64,000 nucleotides of DNA from Spirosoma oryzae. GTDB taxonomy: Bacteria; Bacteroidota; Bacteroidia; Cytophagales; Spirosomataceae. The stretch lies in assembly GCF_003002825.1 (NCBI RefSeq), contig NZ_PVTE01000008.1:62001-126000 (forward strand), read 5' to 3'. This document shows, in pieces, positions 1-11,600 of the stretch (position 1 is the first letter of the stretch; every line of letters begins with the position of its first letter). The notes below the pieces were generated by a model, which was not told the origin of the DNA, ran no database searches, and saw only the letters and a list, made by a program, of their open reading frames with translations. The translations under genes were made by a program, and so were the position numbers.

Positions 1-1
1 A

Positions 2-3000
2 GTAACCAGTGTGTACGAGCGGCTGGTGCTACCCAACGAACAGCTGGGCAGTATGACCGATGCTGGCGTTGTCACGATTCGGAATCAACAGGGGATCGTC
101 CAATTCGTAACCACCCTGAACGGTAGTCCTACAGCGGCCCGGATCGAAATCAGTGATGGTAAATCGGGCGAAACCGGTGCGAACGGCTGGGACTATTCGG
201 GCGCGGGCGATGTCATCCGCTACAAGGTTGTACCCGTCAGTAATCTGACGCCTTACCTGCCCATATCGGGTGAAGTGACGGTTACGGCCGGCGAGAAAAA
301 AACAATTACTATCGCGCTGGAGAAAGCGGTCGTTCTGAAAGGAACGATCACGCAGAAAAGCGACAAGAAACCGGTTGCTGAGGCTACAATCGAAGTCGAT
401 GAGCTACCCTACAGCACTACGTCCGGTGCCGATGGTTCCTACAAACTATACCTGCCTTATAACCGCGAAATGCGGGTCAAGGCAAAGAGCAAAACGCACA
501 ATACGACCGCTTTTTCGACAACGTTGCTCGACACGCGCAACTACGATTTCGTACTGGACGAGCGCGACACGACGCTGCCTGAATTAAAAACTATTCTGGG
601 CTACACCATCGACGCGGAGAAGCTGGAACGTATCTCGGAGAAGACGGTCAGAGTCTCGGGGAAGCTTACATTGCCCACGGGTATGGCGTTCGAGTCCGCC
701 GGTGCAAAAACACTGACCTTTACCAACGTCCTTGTCGACGTCGACGAGGAAGGCGACAGCCGTCCCCAGCGAGAGATTGTCTTCAAGGAGACAGAGCTGG
801 AATTGAAAGCGTTCAAGTTTGCGCCGGTTATACTGGAAAGCCGGGCCGGATTGACCCTTCGACGCTTCGTAGCGGAGGAAACGGTCGGTTTACTTGGCGG
901 TAGCCGGCTGCGCCTGAATACAGACCGGCTTCAGGATGCTGGTGGGTTTACGCTTAATCTATTACCCCGTACGACACTGACGTTTGTCGACCCCAACGAC
1001 GAGCGGGGCAAACTCAGTGAATTACTGGCCGGTGAGCTAAAGGACTTTGCCCCGGCTTTCTGTAATCTCAAATCATTCCCGGCCGTGCTGTCGTCGGCCA
1101 AGTACAAGCTTGCGTTTGACCTGAAGACAACCCCGATTACCGGTTTATCCAAGGAAGCGAAAGACCGACTCGAAAAAGATAGCGAGAAGTTTTTCCCATT
1201 TCAGGTCACGTTTCTGACCTTTCTCTTCGACAAAGAGAAGTGCGCGCTTACGGAGAAAGGTATTGAGTTTGTTGGTAAGGTGCGGCTTCCGCAGGCAGCT
1301 AGATTTAAGTGGCTGAACGACGATGTCGAGATCGAGAAACTCACCATCGGCACCAAACTCGAACTTAAAGAACTAGCACTTAAAATCACCGACAAATCCC
1401 CCCTGGAAGCCAAAATGGGCAGTTGGCGGGCCCGGCTTAACCGACTGATTATCTACGACAACTTCAAGGGCGTTGGTTTCGGCGGCCGCATTGCCACAAC
1501 CGACAACAAGGATAACGACCTGATTATCGACAAGTTGTACTATGTAAATCAAGGAAGCGGCCTTAAGATCGGGGGTAAGATTACGCTCCCCAAAGACGGC
1601 TATAAAGTAAGTTCACTGAAGTTCACGACGCCGAAAGGCTTCGAAGTAGCGTACCTGTCGGCGAAGAAAGCGTTCGAGATCGACGGCACACTTAAAATCG
1701 ACTACACCGGCACCGCCAAAAGTTCAATCTTTACGCTGTTTCCGCTGGAAGTACAGCGCTTTACATACCGGAGCAGTCAGGAAATGCTGGTGGCGATCAA
1801 GGCCAACGCCAGCCTGATGCTGGGTCCGGTGAAGGTTAATATCCGGCGGTTTCTGTTTAACCGGGGCATAAAGATGACCGTCGATGAGATGAACACGCTC
1901 ATGCAGCGGGACTCGACGGAAAACGCCAGTCTGGCCAGCAACAGCCGGTTCAGCGCCCCGGAATCGAGAGCCAGGGACGCGGTTGGCGAAGAAAGCCTGC
2001 AAGCGTTCGACGAACTAGGGGCCAAAGACGAAGATCGGGAAGTACCCTTTGCCGAATCGCAGGTGTCGTGGGGCATTGGTGTGGCCGGGGGCGTTGAACT
2101 CGATGTCCGATCGATGCAGGTTAAAAGCGACGCGTCGGTACTGGTTGTCGACAACGCCGGTTCCGTACAGGTTCGCGTCAACGAGTTTTTCTTCCTGATT
2201 GATAACAGCAGTTTTAAAGCCGAAATCCGCGCTAAAACCGTCAACACCGACGTTCGGCAGGGCTTCGAAGGGTCGGGCAATTTCGAAACTCTCTCGCGCA
2301 AGTTTGCCTGTAGTTTCAAGTATTACAAAGTGGGCCCGGCGGCATCCGACCTCGAACTCGGACTGGCCTTGATTGCCTCAACGCAGATTCCGATGGGCTC
2401 GGTTACCTGGACACAGCTCGGCGGGGCCATCGACTTCAACATCCGGGAGAAAAAGTACTACGTCGCACTCATGGGGGCCCTGACTCCTACCGGCGTCGAC
2501 AAGAAGCTGGTTGAGTTCGACCGGGTTAAAGTCAGTATTCTGTTCGACCTGATCGAATGCGGGGCCAAACCCGTCATCAAAGGATCGGCCGGGGCTAAAA
2601 TCAACCAGACCGACTGGGGCGTTGCCACTGTCACGCTTGATTTCTGCCGGACGCGCCTGATCGTGGACCTCAACAGTGACGTCGAGATTCTGAAAGGGTT
2701 CGCCAAGCTGCGCGTCAATGCCTTGCTGTACGCGAAAACCAACATGGCGTTTTTCGGCTGCAACGCCCGGCTTAACATCCCTAAAATCGGCGACGCTAAC
2801 GTACTCATTGCGATCGGCATCAGCGCCCGCCGGGATCAGATTCCTGAAGCCGCAGCCATCTGGCGGCAGGTATCCAGTTACGCACTCGACGACAATGGGC
2901 AGTACTTCAACGGAGTCAATGTCCGGGGCGACGCCAAGATTGCCCAGCAGGAAGGCGGCTACAGTATCAATCTGGGTATCGGCGACGCCAGCTTCCGGTA

Positions 3001-3403
3001 CCGGTACTGGGCCGACGCGTCGCTGGAGTTTTACGGGCGCTTCGCACGGGCTGAGTTTGGTGTCTACGGTCGCGTTCGGGCCGGCGGCAGTGCTTCGGTC
3101 AACCTGCTGGGGGCCGGTTTCAATGGTGGAGCCGACGCGAGTGTCGAAATCAGAGGGGGCTACGGCGAATCGCAGGGCTGGTATTTCAATGGCGAAGCCA
3201 TGCTCCGGTTCTACCTCGACAACGACAGCGGACGGGGTTGTAACTCCGCCGGGATGCGCTGGTGTTCGAAAGAAATCTGCGTCGGCTATCCCTGCGGTTG
3301 GGGCGATTGGTGCCATAAATGCTGGGGCGTCCCCTACCCCTGCGGTTTTTCCTTCAAACTCTGCCGCGATGTCAAAACCTCTTTCAACTGGCATTCACGG
3401 TAA
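2..3403 (+). CDS. Large beta-rich surface/exported protein with CarboxypepD_reg-like domain, 5' end outside window
   Basis: The reading frame is open to the left edge, so the gene is cut; the first in-window start codon (GTG at 11) is probably internal. About 1130 residues are visible. Near residues 100-180 there is a carboxypeptidase-regulatory-like beta-sandwich (VLKGTITQKSDKKPVAEATI, then a GADGSYKLYLP strand). The rest is long stretches of alternating polar and hydrophobic strands with no enzyme motif I recognise. The last 55 residues hold eight cysteines, three of them in PC or WC pairs, which suggests a disulfide-bonded extracytoplasmic cap. No T9SS sorting domain follows. It is 24 bp upstream of the FN3-like gene on the same strand and is likely co-transcribed with the adhesin genes. 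Export is inferred, because the N-terminus is missing. Confidence 0.75.
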   Translation, partial: VTSVYERLVLPNEQLGSMTDAGVVTIRNQQGIVQFVTTLNGSPTAARIEISDGKSGETGANGWDYSGAGDVIRYKVVPVSNLTPYLPISGEVTVTAGEKKTITIALEKAVVLKGTITQKSDKKPVAEATIEVDELPYSTTSGADGSYKLYLPYNREMRVKAKSKTHNTTAFSTTLLDTRNYDFVLDERDTTLPELKTILGYTIDAEKLERISEKTVRVSGKLTLPTGMAFESAGAKTLTFTNVLVDVDEEGDSRPQREIVFKETELELKAFKFAPVILESRAGLTLRRFVAEETVGLLGGSRLRLNTDRLQDAGGFTLNLLPRTTLTFVDPNDERGKLSELLAGELKDFAPAFCNLKSFPAVLSSAKYKLAFDLKTTPITGLSKEAKDRLEKDSEKFFPFQVTFLTFLFDKEKCALTEKGIEFVGKVRLPQAARFKWLNDDVEIEKLTIGTKLELKELALKITDKSPLEAKMGSWRARLNRLIIYDNFKGVGFGGRIATTDNKDNDLIIDKLYYVNQGSGLKIGGKITLPKDGYKVSSLKFTTPKGFEVAYLSAKKAFEIDGTLKIDYTGTAKSSIFTLFPLEVQRFTYRSSQEMLVAIKANASLMLGPVKVNIRRFLFNRGIKMTVDEMNTLMQRDSTENASLASNSRFSAPESRARDAVGEESLQAFDELGAKDEDREVPFAESQVSWGIGVAGGVELDVRSMQVKSDASVLVVDNAGSVQVRVNEFFFLIDNSSFKAEIRAKTVNTDVRQGFEGSGNFETLSRKFACSFKYYKVGPAASDLELGLALIASTQIPMGSVTWTQLGGAIDFNIREKKYYVALMGALTPTGVDKKLVEFDRVKVSILFDLIECGAKPVIKGSAGAKINQTDWGVATVTLDFCRTRLIVDLNSDVEILKGFAKLRVNALLYAKTNMAFFGCNARLNIPKIGDANVLIAIGISARRDQIPEAAAIWRQVSSYALDDNGQYFNGVNVRGDAKIAQQEGGYSINLGIGDASFRYRYWADASLEFYGRFARAEFGVYGRVRAGGSASVNLLGAGFNGGADASVEIRGGYGESQGWYFNGEAMLRFYLDNDSGRGCNSAGMRWCSKEICVGYPCGWGDWCHKCWGVPYPCGFSFKLCRDVKTSFNWHSR

Positions 3404-3427
3404 TCATCATTCTCCGGACCGAGTAGT

Positions 3428-5614
3428 ATGCGAACACGATTCATTTTTTTTATAGGATTACTCCTGCTGATGAGCCCAAATCTGCGGGCACAGAACAGCG
3501 ACACGAAACAGGGGCTGTTGATTCTTCCTTCACCAAGAGGCAACTACCTGGTCATAACGTCAATGCAACCCAAACGTGAGGACGCATCGCTGCTGGCCAG
3601 TACGGCTTATTTTCAGATCGAGCGCACGGAATTGACCAACAAAATACTGGAAAAAGGGGCCACCAAGGGGAAGGAACTAGGTTCCGATACCGTGGGGCGA
3701 AACCCGACCCGTGAACTACTGAAAACGCAGATGATCACGAAGTTCAGCCGACCGAAGACGATCGCTGACCTGCGCCGGCTGGTGGGTGACGAATACCTGA
3801 AACTCCTCCGGGAGGCAACAAAAACGACCACCGATGAGGCCCTGCTCGCTTACCTGGCAACCCACGGCAATCCGGAAGACTACAGCTGGCTAGCGGGTAG
3901 CATCGACCTGCAACTAGTGCTGGGCACGGTGTTTCTGGACAAGGACGTCAACGCCGGGCTGGTCTATTACTACCGCATTACGCAGGTCGACAAATCGGAA
4001 AACCGGCTACCCTGGAGCGAAGGGTTTACCGTAGCCGGGGCCGAAAACACGGCGCTCAAACAACTCAAGGCCCAGACAACGCAGATCGTCGGGCAGGACA
4101 GCCTGGTGGCTATGACCTGGAAACTACCCGTCAACCAGTTCAAACCGGCGCAGCCCGCTACGATACCCACAACCATCAACGTCGATGATCCGCAGTTTCG
4201 CCAGGCCATAGCCGTCCACCTGACGTCCCCGGAACTGGTACGTGCCTCGGTTCGGATGTACACGGGTACCGAGTGGAAAGCCGGGCCAACCCTGATCCCG
4301 ACGCTGACAGCCAAGGGTGATACGCTGGTTTTTTACTGGCAGAAAAACTGCGTACCGGAAGAAGCCGTACGCGCCTGCATCATTCCGCAGGATCTCGTCT
4401 ACAACACCGGATCGCCGTCGGATACGGCGACAGCCGTCGCTATTAGCCAACAGAACCTGGTGTTGCTTTACGCAGCTAAATCGCTGGACACGACCGACGC
4501 CGTTCGGGTTAGCTGGGCCCGACTACCGCAGAAACCGTACTACACGGGTATTGAACTGATGCGCGACAACGGAGCCGACAGCACGTTTTCGATCGTGGCC
4601 CGGCTAACGGCGCAGGATTCGCTTTTCTACGATTATACCGTACGGCCCGGTATTAACTACACCTACCGCCTACGGCCGCTATTTATTCCACTACAAGGCT
4701 TAGAGCAGTCTGTTGCGGCCGAAACCGTGGGTTCTTGTACCAAGTTCAGCCGACCACTGCCCGTTTCCGATTTACAGGTTCGTACCGAAGGGCCGCACGT
4801 ACGGGTGACCTGGAAAGGAGCCACCAGCCCCAGTCTGTTTGGCTACTATGTCTACCGGGGTACCGCGAAAGACAGGTTGTCGCTGGTTAGCGGAACGATT
4901 CGCAACGCCACAACCTACCTCGACACGGCGGGTGTACTGAGCGGTCGAACGGAGTATTTCTACAGCGTGATGACGATGAATCTGACCCAGGATACCAGCA
5001 ACCTGGTCCCACCGGTATCCATTCGGCCTACGCGGTACATCGAAACGACATATCCTAAGATCGTCGATGCATCACTGATTAACAAAGCAGCCTGGCTGAG
5101 TTGGAACGACGTACGGACGCAGGATAATATTCTGATCGGCTTCGTCGCCCAACGGCGAATCGGATCGACGGGTGCATTCCAGTCGGTGAGCAGCCAGCTA
5201 TTGACCCAGCCCTCCTTTACGGACACCACGCTACAGGCCGGCCAAACGGTCTGGTATCGGGTAGCGGCCGTGACAGCATTCGGCGATACAACAACGTTCT
5301 CCGAGCCAACGGAAGTCGTCGTTCCCCGCCCGGCTCCCGATCCGGTCTTTACGTTCTACGCCCGCAATGTCACCCAGGGCGTAGAAGTTAGCTGGCCCGG
5401 CGTATCGAACGGATTGCGGCAGAAATACGGCATCTACCGCCGGAATGCCGATAGTGATGACTTCGTCAAGATTGGCGAAGCCGAGGGCAGCAGCACCCTC
5501 TTTATTGATACTCAGGTGAATAGCGGGATCAAGTATGTGTACTCAATCACGGCCATCGAAGCCGCCAACCGTGAAAGCAAACGCGTGAAATCAGTGGCCG
5601 TAATCCGGGACTAG
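3428..5614 (+). CDS. Secreted fibronectin type III-like protein
   Basis: 728 residues with a clear signal peptide (MRTRFIFFIGLLLLMSPNLRAQ). From about residue 320 to the end there are repeated FN3-like beta-sandwiches with the usual features: a V.VTWKGA-type B strand, a GYYVYRG or GIYRRN C strand, and a DTxV..G..Y.Y.V..... closing strand (near residues 330-420, 440-530, 535-630 and 635-725). The N-terminal 300 residues are less repetitive and probably form a separate exported domain. No catalytic motif and no C-terminal sorting signal were seen. It lies 24 bp after the large beta-rich gene and 16 bp before the SprB-repeat adhesin, so a structural or assembly role in the same surface complex is a reasonable inference, but no function is shown. 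Confidence 0.8.
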   Translation: MRTRFIFFIGLLLLMSPNLRAQNSDTKQGLLILPSPRGNYLVITSMQPKREDASLLASTAYFQIERTELTNKILEKGATKGKELGSDTVGRNPTRELLKTQMITKFSRPKTIADLRRLVGDEYLKLLREATKTTTDEALLAYLATHGNPEDYSWLAGSIDLQLVLGTVFLDKDVNAGLVYYYRITQVDKSENRLPWSEGFTVAGAENTALKQLKAQTTQIVGQDSLVAMTWKLPVNQFKPAQPATIPTTINVDDPQFRQAIAVHLTSPELVRASVRMYTGTEWKAGPTLIPTLTAKGDTLVFYWQKNCVPEEAVRACIIPQDLVYNTGSPSDTATAVAISQQNLVLLYAAKSLDTTDAVRVSWARLPQKPYYTGIELMRDNGADSTFSIVARLTAQDSLFYDYTVRPGINYTYRLRPLFIPLQGLEQSVAAETVGSCTKFSRPLPVSDLQVRTEGPHVRVTWKGATSPSLFGYYVYRGTAKDRLSLVSGTIRNATTYLDTAGVLSGRTEYFYSVMTMNLTQDTSNLVPPVSIRPTRYIETTYPKIVDASLINKAAWLSWNDVRTQDNILIGFVAQRRIGSTGAFQSVSSQLLTQPSFTDTTLQAGQTVWYRVAAVTAFGDTTTFSEPTEVVVPRPAPDPVFTFYARNVTQGVEVSWPGVSNGLRQKYGIYRRNADSDDFVKIGEAEGSSTLFIDTQVNSGIKYVYSITAIEAANRESKRVKSVAVIRD

Positions 5615-5630
5615 TCCCTCAGTCAGCATC

Positions 5631-8600
5631 ATGAAAAAACTAGCTACTTATCTCTGCCTGTCACTTCTGGCCCTGTTGCTGGCCCTACGCTCGTCGTACG
5701 GACAGGTAGCGCTACCCGCCGAAATAACCGAGTCAAACTGTAAGGCTAAACTAGTCCCCGACAAAACGTACACGCTATTCAACCAGGACGTTCGGTTTCG
5801 ATTTTTCTTTCCTCGTAATGGCAATAACAATCAGTTGTCTTTTGCGGTGACGTCCAATATGTTTTTTGTCAAGGTGTCAAAGGGGGGCTCCATCACCATG
5901 ACACTTGACGAGGCAGACAACCCCAAAAAAAATAACCTGGACTATATACTGTGGGGGCCCTACGACAATTTAACTGATCCCGGCACTAAGGTACTCGACA
6001 AGCCGGTCGATTTTGTCAGTTCGTCAACTTACCCGTACAACAACGGAACCAGCGTACAGACATTCAACCTGACACCCCGTACGGGCCAATACTACCTGCT
6101 GTTCGTCGACAATGTCGACAAACTGGCGCGTACGTTTAAAATGACCTACGCATCCGGTGATGGAGGGGCTATCGATACCAGTCCCATCGGCGATACGCCA
6201 ACCATCAGTGGTCAGCCCAATGCTGGTGCCGTTTGCGCCGGAGGCACCTTATCACTGGCCGTTACGGCAACCAACGCCACATCTTACCAATGGCGATTGA
6301 ATAATAACGTCATCAGCGGAGCGACCGATGCCACCTATACCAAAACTAACTTTACTAACAGCAATGCCGGGCAGTACGACGTAATTGTCTACGGTAGCAC
6401 AGGTTGTTATGCGCTCAGCAACGCCATCACCGTCAATACGACGACAGGCGGGGTACCGTCGATTACGAGTCAGCCGGGGGGCATCAACACCTGTACAGGG
6501 CAGTCGGCCACGTTCAACGTCACGGCCAGTGGCAGCAACCTGACGTACCAATGGCGCAAAAATGGCGCGCCGATCAGTGGCGCAACCAGCGCCAGTTATT
6601 CACTGGCTGGCGTTACCACCAACGATGCGGGTCAGTACGACGTAGTCATCAGTACGGCCTGTGGTACCGTCACCAGCAGTTCGGCAACGCTCACCGTACA
6701 GGCAGCAGCGGTCATCACGAGTCAGCCCACGGCGCAGCAGCGTTGTTCGGGCGAATCGGCAACGTTTCAGGTTGTCACATCGGGCAGCGTAACGGGGTAT
6801 CAGTGGCGCAAAAACGGCACACCTATCGAGGGGGCAATCAACGCGACCTATTCGCTCGCGAACGTTACCAGCGATAATGCGGGGCAGTATGACGTACTAA
6901 TCAACGGCCCCTGTGGTACACAGAACAGCAGTCAGGCCAGCCTGACCGTCCGTACCCCCATTTCGATTGCCAACCAACCCGCGTCGCAAGCCGTCTGTCC
7001 AGGAGGTTCGGTAACACTTCAGGTAACAGCTACGGGCGAAATCACGGGCTACCAGTGGCGCAAAAACGGCAACCCAATCAACGGAGCAACGGCTTCCTCG
7101 TTAGCATTGTCCAACCTGACCAACAACGACTCGGGATCGTACGATGTCATCGTTCAGGGCCCCTGCGGGACTGTGACCTCGTCGGCCGCTACACTTACCG
7201 TTCCCACCGACCTACAACTGACACCAACGGCAACATCGGCAACCTGCTTTCAGGGTAGCAATGGACAGGCCAGCGTAGTCGTAAGTGGAGGAACCAGTCC
7301 GTACACGTATCGCTGGAACACGAACGCAACAACAGCTGCCATCGACGGCCTGACCGCCGGCACCTACTCTGTCGTCGTTACTGACGGAATCGGTTGCTCG
7401 AAAACAGCTAGTGTAGCTATCGGTCAGCCGACGCAACTGGTTCTGGCGACGACCAGCACGGCCATTAAATGCGCGGGCGGTACTGACGGTAGCGCCACCG
7501 TCACAGCCACCGGTGGTACCGCTCCCTATACTTACCGCTGGAATAACGGGGCCACCACCGCTACCGCCAGTGGACTGATCGCTGGGGAGTATCAGGTTAT
7601 CGTCACTGACGCCAACGGTTGTCAACAACAGATCAGCGCGTTCATTAGCCAACCCAGCCCACTGGTGCTGACCACGACCAGCACCGCCATTAAGTGTTTT
7701 GGGGGCAGCGATGGCAGCGCCACCGTCACGGCCACCGGCGGTACCGCCCCCTACACCTACCGCTGGAGCAACGGAGCCACAACACCCACCGTCAGCAACC
7801 TCACCGCCAGCGACTATCAGCTTGTTGTCACCGACGCCAACGGCTGTCAACAGACAACCTCGGTAGCCGTTGCGCAACCCGCCACGCTGCTAACGCTGAC
7901 CAGTGCCAACAGCCCAGCCAAGTGCTTCGGCAGCAGCGATGGCTCAGCCACCGTCACCGCCACCGGGGGCGGCACCACCTATTCTTACCAGTGGAGCACC
8001 GGGGCCACCACCCCCACCACCGCTGGACTAGCCGCCGGCACCTATCAGGTCTCCGTCACCGACAACAACGGTTGCCTAAAGACCACCAACGTCACCATCG
8101 CCCAGCCGACGCAGCTGGCTCTGACCACAACCAGCACCGCTGTCAAGTGCTTTGGCAGCAACGACGGCAGCGCCACCGTCACGGCCACCGGCGGTACCGC
8201 TCCCTACACCTACCGCTGGAACAGCGGAGCGACTACCGCTACCGCCAGTGGACTGATCGCTGGGGAGTATCAGGTTACTATCACCGACGCCAACGGCTGT
8301 CAGCAAGCCACCAGTCTACAAGTTACCCAGCCGACTCAGCTGGTGTTGACCACTAGCAGCACCGCTGTCAAGTGCTTCGGGGGCAATGATGGCACAGCCA
8401 CCGTCACAGCCACCGGTGGTACCGCTCCCTACACCTACCGCTGGAGCAACGGAGCCACCACCGCTACCGCCAGTGGACTGATCGCTGGGGAGTATCAGGT
8501 TACTGTCACCGATGCCAACGGCTGTACAAAAACAGCCAGCGTCACCGTCATCCAGCCGACTCAGTTGGTGTTGACTACGAGCACTACGGCCGTTAAATGC

Positions 8601-11600
8601 TTTGGCGGCAGCGACGGCAGCGCCACCGTCACAGCCACCGGCGGTACCGCCCCCTACACCTATCGCTGGAGCAACGGAGCCACAACACCCACCGTCAGCA
8701 ACCTCACCGCCAGCGACTATCAGCTTGTTGTCACCGACGCCAACGGCTGTCAACAGACAACCTCGGTAGCCGTTGCGCAGCCCGCCACGCTGCTAACGCT
8801 GACCAGTGCCAACAGCCCAGCCAAGTGCTTCGGCAGCAGCGATGGCTCAGCCACCGTCACCGCCACCGGGGGCGGCACCACCTATTCTTACCAGTGGAGC
8901 ACCGGGGCCACCACCCCCACCACCGCTGGACTAGCCGCCGGCACCTATCAGGTCTCCGTCACCGACAACAACGGTTGCCTAAAGACCACCAACGTCACCA
9001 TCGCCCAGCCAACGCAGCTGGCTCTGACCACGAGCGCTACAGCCGTCAAGTGCTTTGGCGGCAACGACGGCACGGCAACTGTCACGGTCACCGGGGGTAC
9101 CGCTCCCTACACCTACCGCTGGAACAACGGAGCGACTACCGCTACCGCCAGCGGACTGATCGCTGGGGAGTACCAGATTACTGTCACCGATGCCAACGGC
9201 TGTCAGCAAGCCACCAGCCTACAAGTTACCCAGCCGACGCAACTGGTGTTGACCACTAGCAGCACCGCTGTCAAGTGTTTCGGGGGCATTGATGGCACAG
9301 CCACCGTCACGGCTACGGGCGGTACCGCCCCCTACACCTACCGCTGGAGTAACGGAGTCACCACCCCCACCGCCAACGGTTTGACTGCCGGCCCCTACTC
9401 AGTTACCGTCACTGACGCCAACGGCTGTACCAAACTCATCGATGTACAAGTTATCCAGCCGACTCAGCTGGTGCTGACTACGAGCGCTACAGCTGCCAAG
9501 TGCTTCGGGGGTAACGATGGCAGTGCAACGGTCACGGCCACCGGGGGAACCGCCCCCTACACCTACCGCTGGAGCAACGGGGCTACTATCCCCACCGTCA
9601 GCAACCTCACCGCCGGCCCCTACTCGGTTACCACCACCGATGGTAACGGTTGCGCAAAAACCAGCACTATCGACGTTGCGCAACCCGCCACGCTGCTGAC
9701 CCTAACGACCAGTACTACAGCTACCAAGTGTTTCCTGAGTCAGGACGGCAAAGCGACGGTCGCCGTCGCAGGTGGTGGAACGAGCTACACCTACCAGTGG
9801 AGCACCGGGGCCACCACCCCCACCGTCGAAGGGTTACCGGCGGGAACGTACTCAGTGCAGGTAACCGACAATGTAGGTTGCGTCAAGACGGCCAGCACCC
9901 AGATCAGTCAGCCGGCAGTACTCGTGTTAACCACCGCCAATACCGCTGTCAAATGCTTTGGGGGCAACGACGGCACCGCGACTGTCACCGCATCGGGTGG
10001 TACCGCTCCCTACACCTACCGCTGGAGCAACGGGGCAACAACGGCGAGCATCACTAGCCTGACAGCAGGCAGCTATACCGTGCGGATCAGCGACGCCAAT
10101 GATTGTCAGCAGACCGTCACCGTTACCGTTAGTCAGCCAACGAAAGTAGGGTTGACGCTGCAAAAAGACGACGTCAAGTGCTTCGGGGGCAGTGATGGCG
10201 CGATAACGTCGGCACCCACGGGCGGTACCGGCGCATACAGCTATGCCTGGAGTACCGGCGCAACGACACCGACCCTGAATGGGCTGGTAACGGGTGCTTA
10301 TCAACTAACTATCACCGACGGAAACACCTGTGTACAGACAGCCGGCATACAGGTTGACCAACCGACCCTCGTTGTTCTTACCAGCAGCAGTACGCCCGTC
10401 AAATGCTTCAACGGTAGTGACGGCGTAGCAACAGTGGTTGCGACGGGCGGCAAAGGTGACTACACCTACCGCTGGAATAACGGCGCGACCGTAGCGGCAG
10501 CGAGCGGTTTAGCCGCCGGTACCTACTCGGTCAACGTAGCCGATGCCAACGGTTGTACCAAAACCACCAGCATCGACGTTACGCAGCCAGCCGCCATCAC
10601 CCTGACCCCCACCATCACGGCTGCCAACTGCTTCAGCAGCAGCGACGGTAGCGCAACCATAGTGGCCACCGGGGGCGTGGGCAACTACACCTACCGCTGG
10701 AGTACGGGCGCTACCACACCGGTACTCCGGGAGGTGTCGGCGGGTACGTACTCCGTGGTCGTAAGCGACGGCAATAGCTGCGTAAAAACGACCAGCATCA
10801 CCGTCACCCAACCCACCGAACTCATCCTGACAATTGCCAGTACCGCTGTCAAGTGTTTCGACGGCACTACCGGCACGGCCACCGTCACGGCAGTCGGCAG
10901 CGTGGGCAATTATACGTACAGCTGGAACACGGGCGCTACAACGAGCGCCATTGCGAGTCTTACGGCCGGCACCTACCAGGTTACGGTTAGCGACGCCAAC
11001 AATTGTCGACAGAAAGCCAGCGTCGAAGTCAAGCAACCCGACCAATTGCGGTTTACACTGCAAAAAGAAAACGTCAACTGTTTCGGTGGTAGCGACGGTA
11101 CCATTTCGCTCAGCGCCAAGGGCGGTACCGGTGCTTATCAGGCCCTTGTCAACGGCACAGCGACTGCGTTCTCGGCGGGCGAACAGCACCGGATAACCGG
11201 ACTGGTTCCGGCAACATACCAGCTGACTGTGGCCGATGCCAATGCCTGTCAGACCACCGCACAAACGGCCCTCATCGAACAGCCCAAGCAGCCAGTAACC
11301 GTCGCCCTGACCACCGCCACTAATCCACGCGGCTTCGGCCTGACCGACGGCTCGATCAGCGTAGCCATTGCGGGGGGAACCCCGCAGTATCAGACCCTGT
11401 GGACAGCAGGTGCAGGCGGTAGTGCCGGAGCCGGTCAGTCGACAAACGGTGGTACGGTTAACACGATCACGCAAATCGGCGACGACACCTACACAATTAC
11501 CGTACAGGACGCCCGGTACAGTGCAGCTACCCAGAAAGAAGGCTGCATGGCAACGCTGACCCAACGGCTCACTCAACCGCCTAAGCTGACGCTGACGCTG

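Noticed and set aside
2378-3394. 338-codon minus-strand frame opposite the first large gene
   Set aside because: It lies fully inside a well-supported coding region, has no domain or signal sequence and its composition follows from the opposite codon positions.
7212-11576. Several long frames on the minus strand and in other plus frames across the SprB array (Gly/Val-rich or Arg/His-rich)
   Set aside because: The repetitive, codon-biased array keeps shadow frames open; the products are just the same repeat read out of frame.
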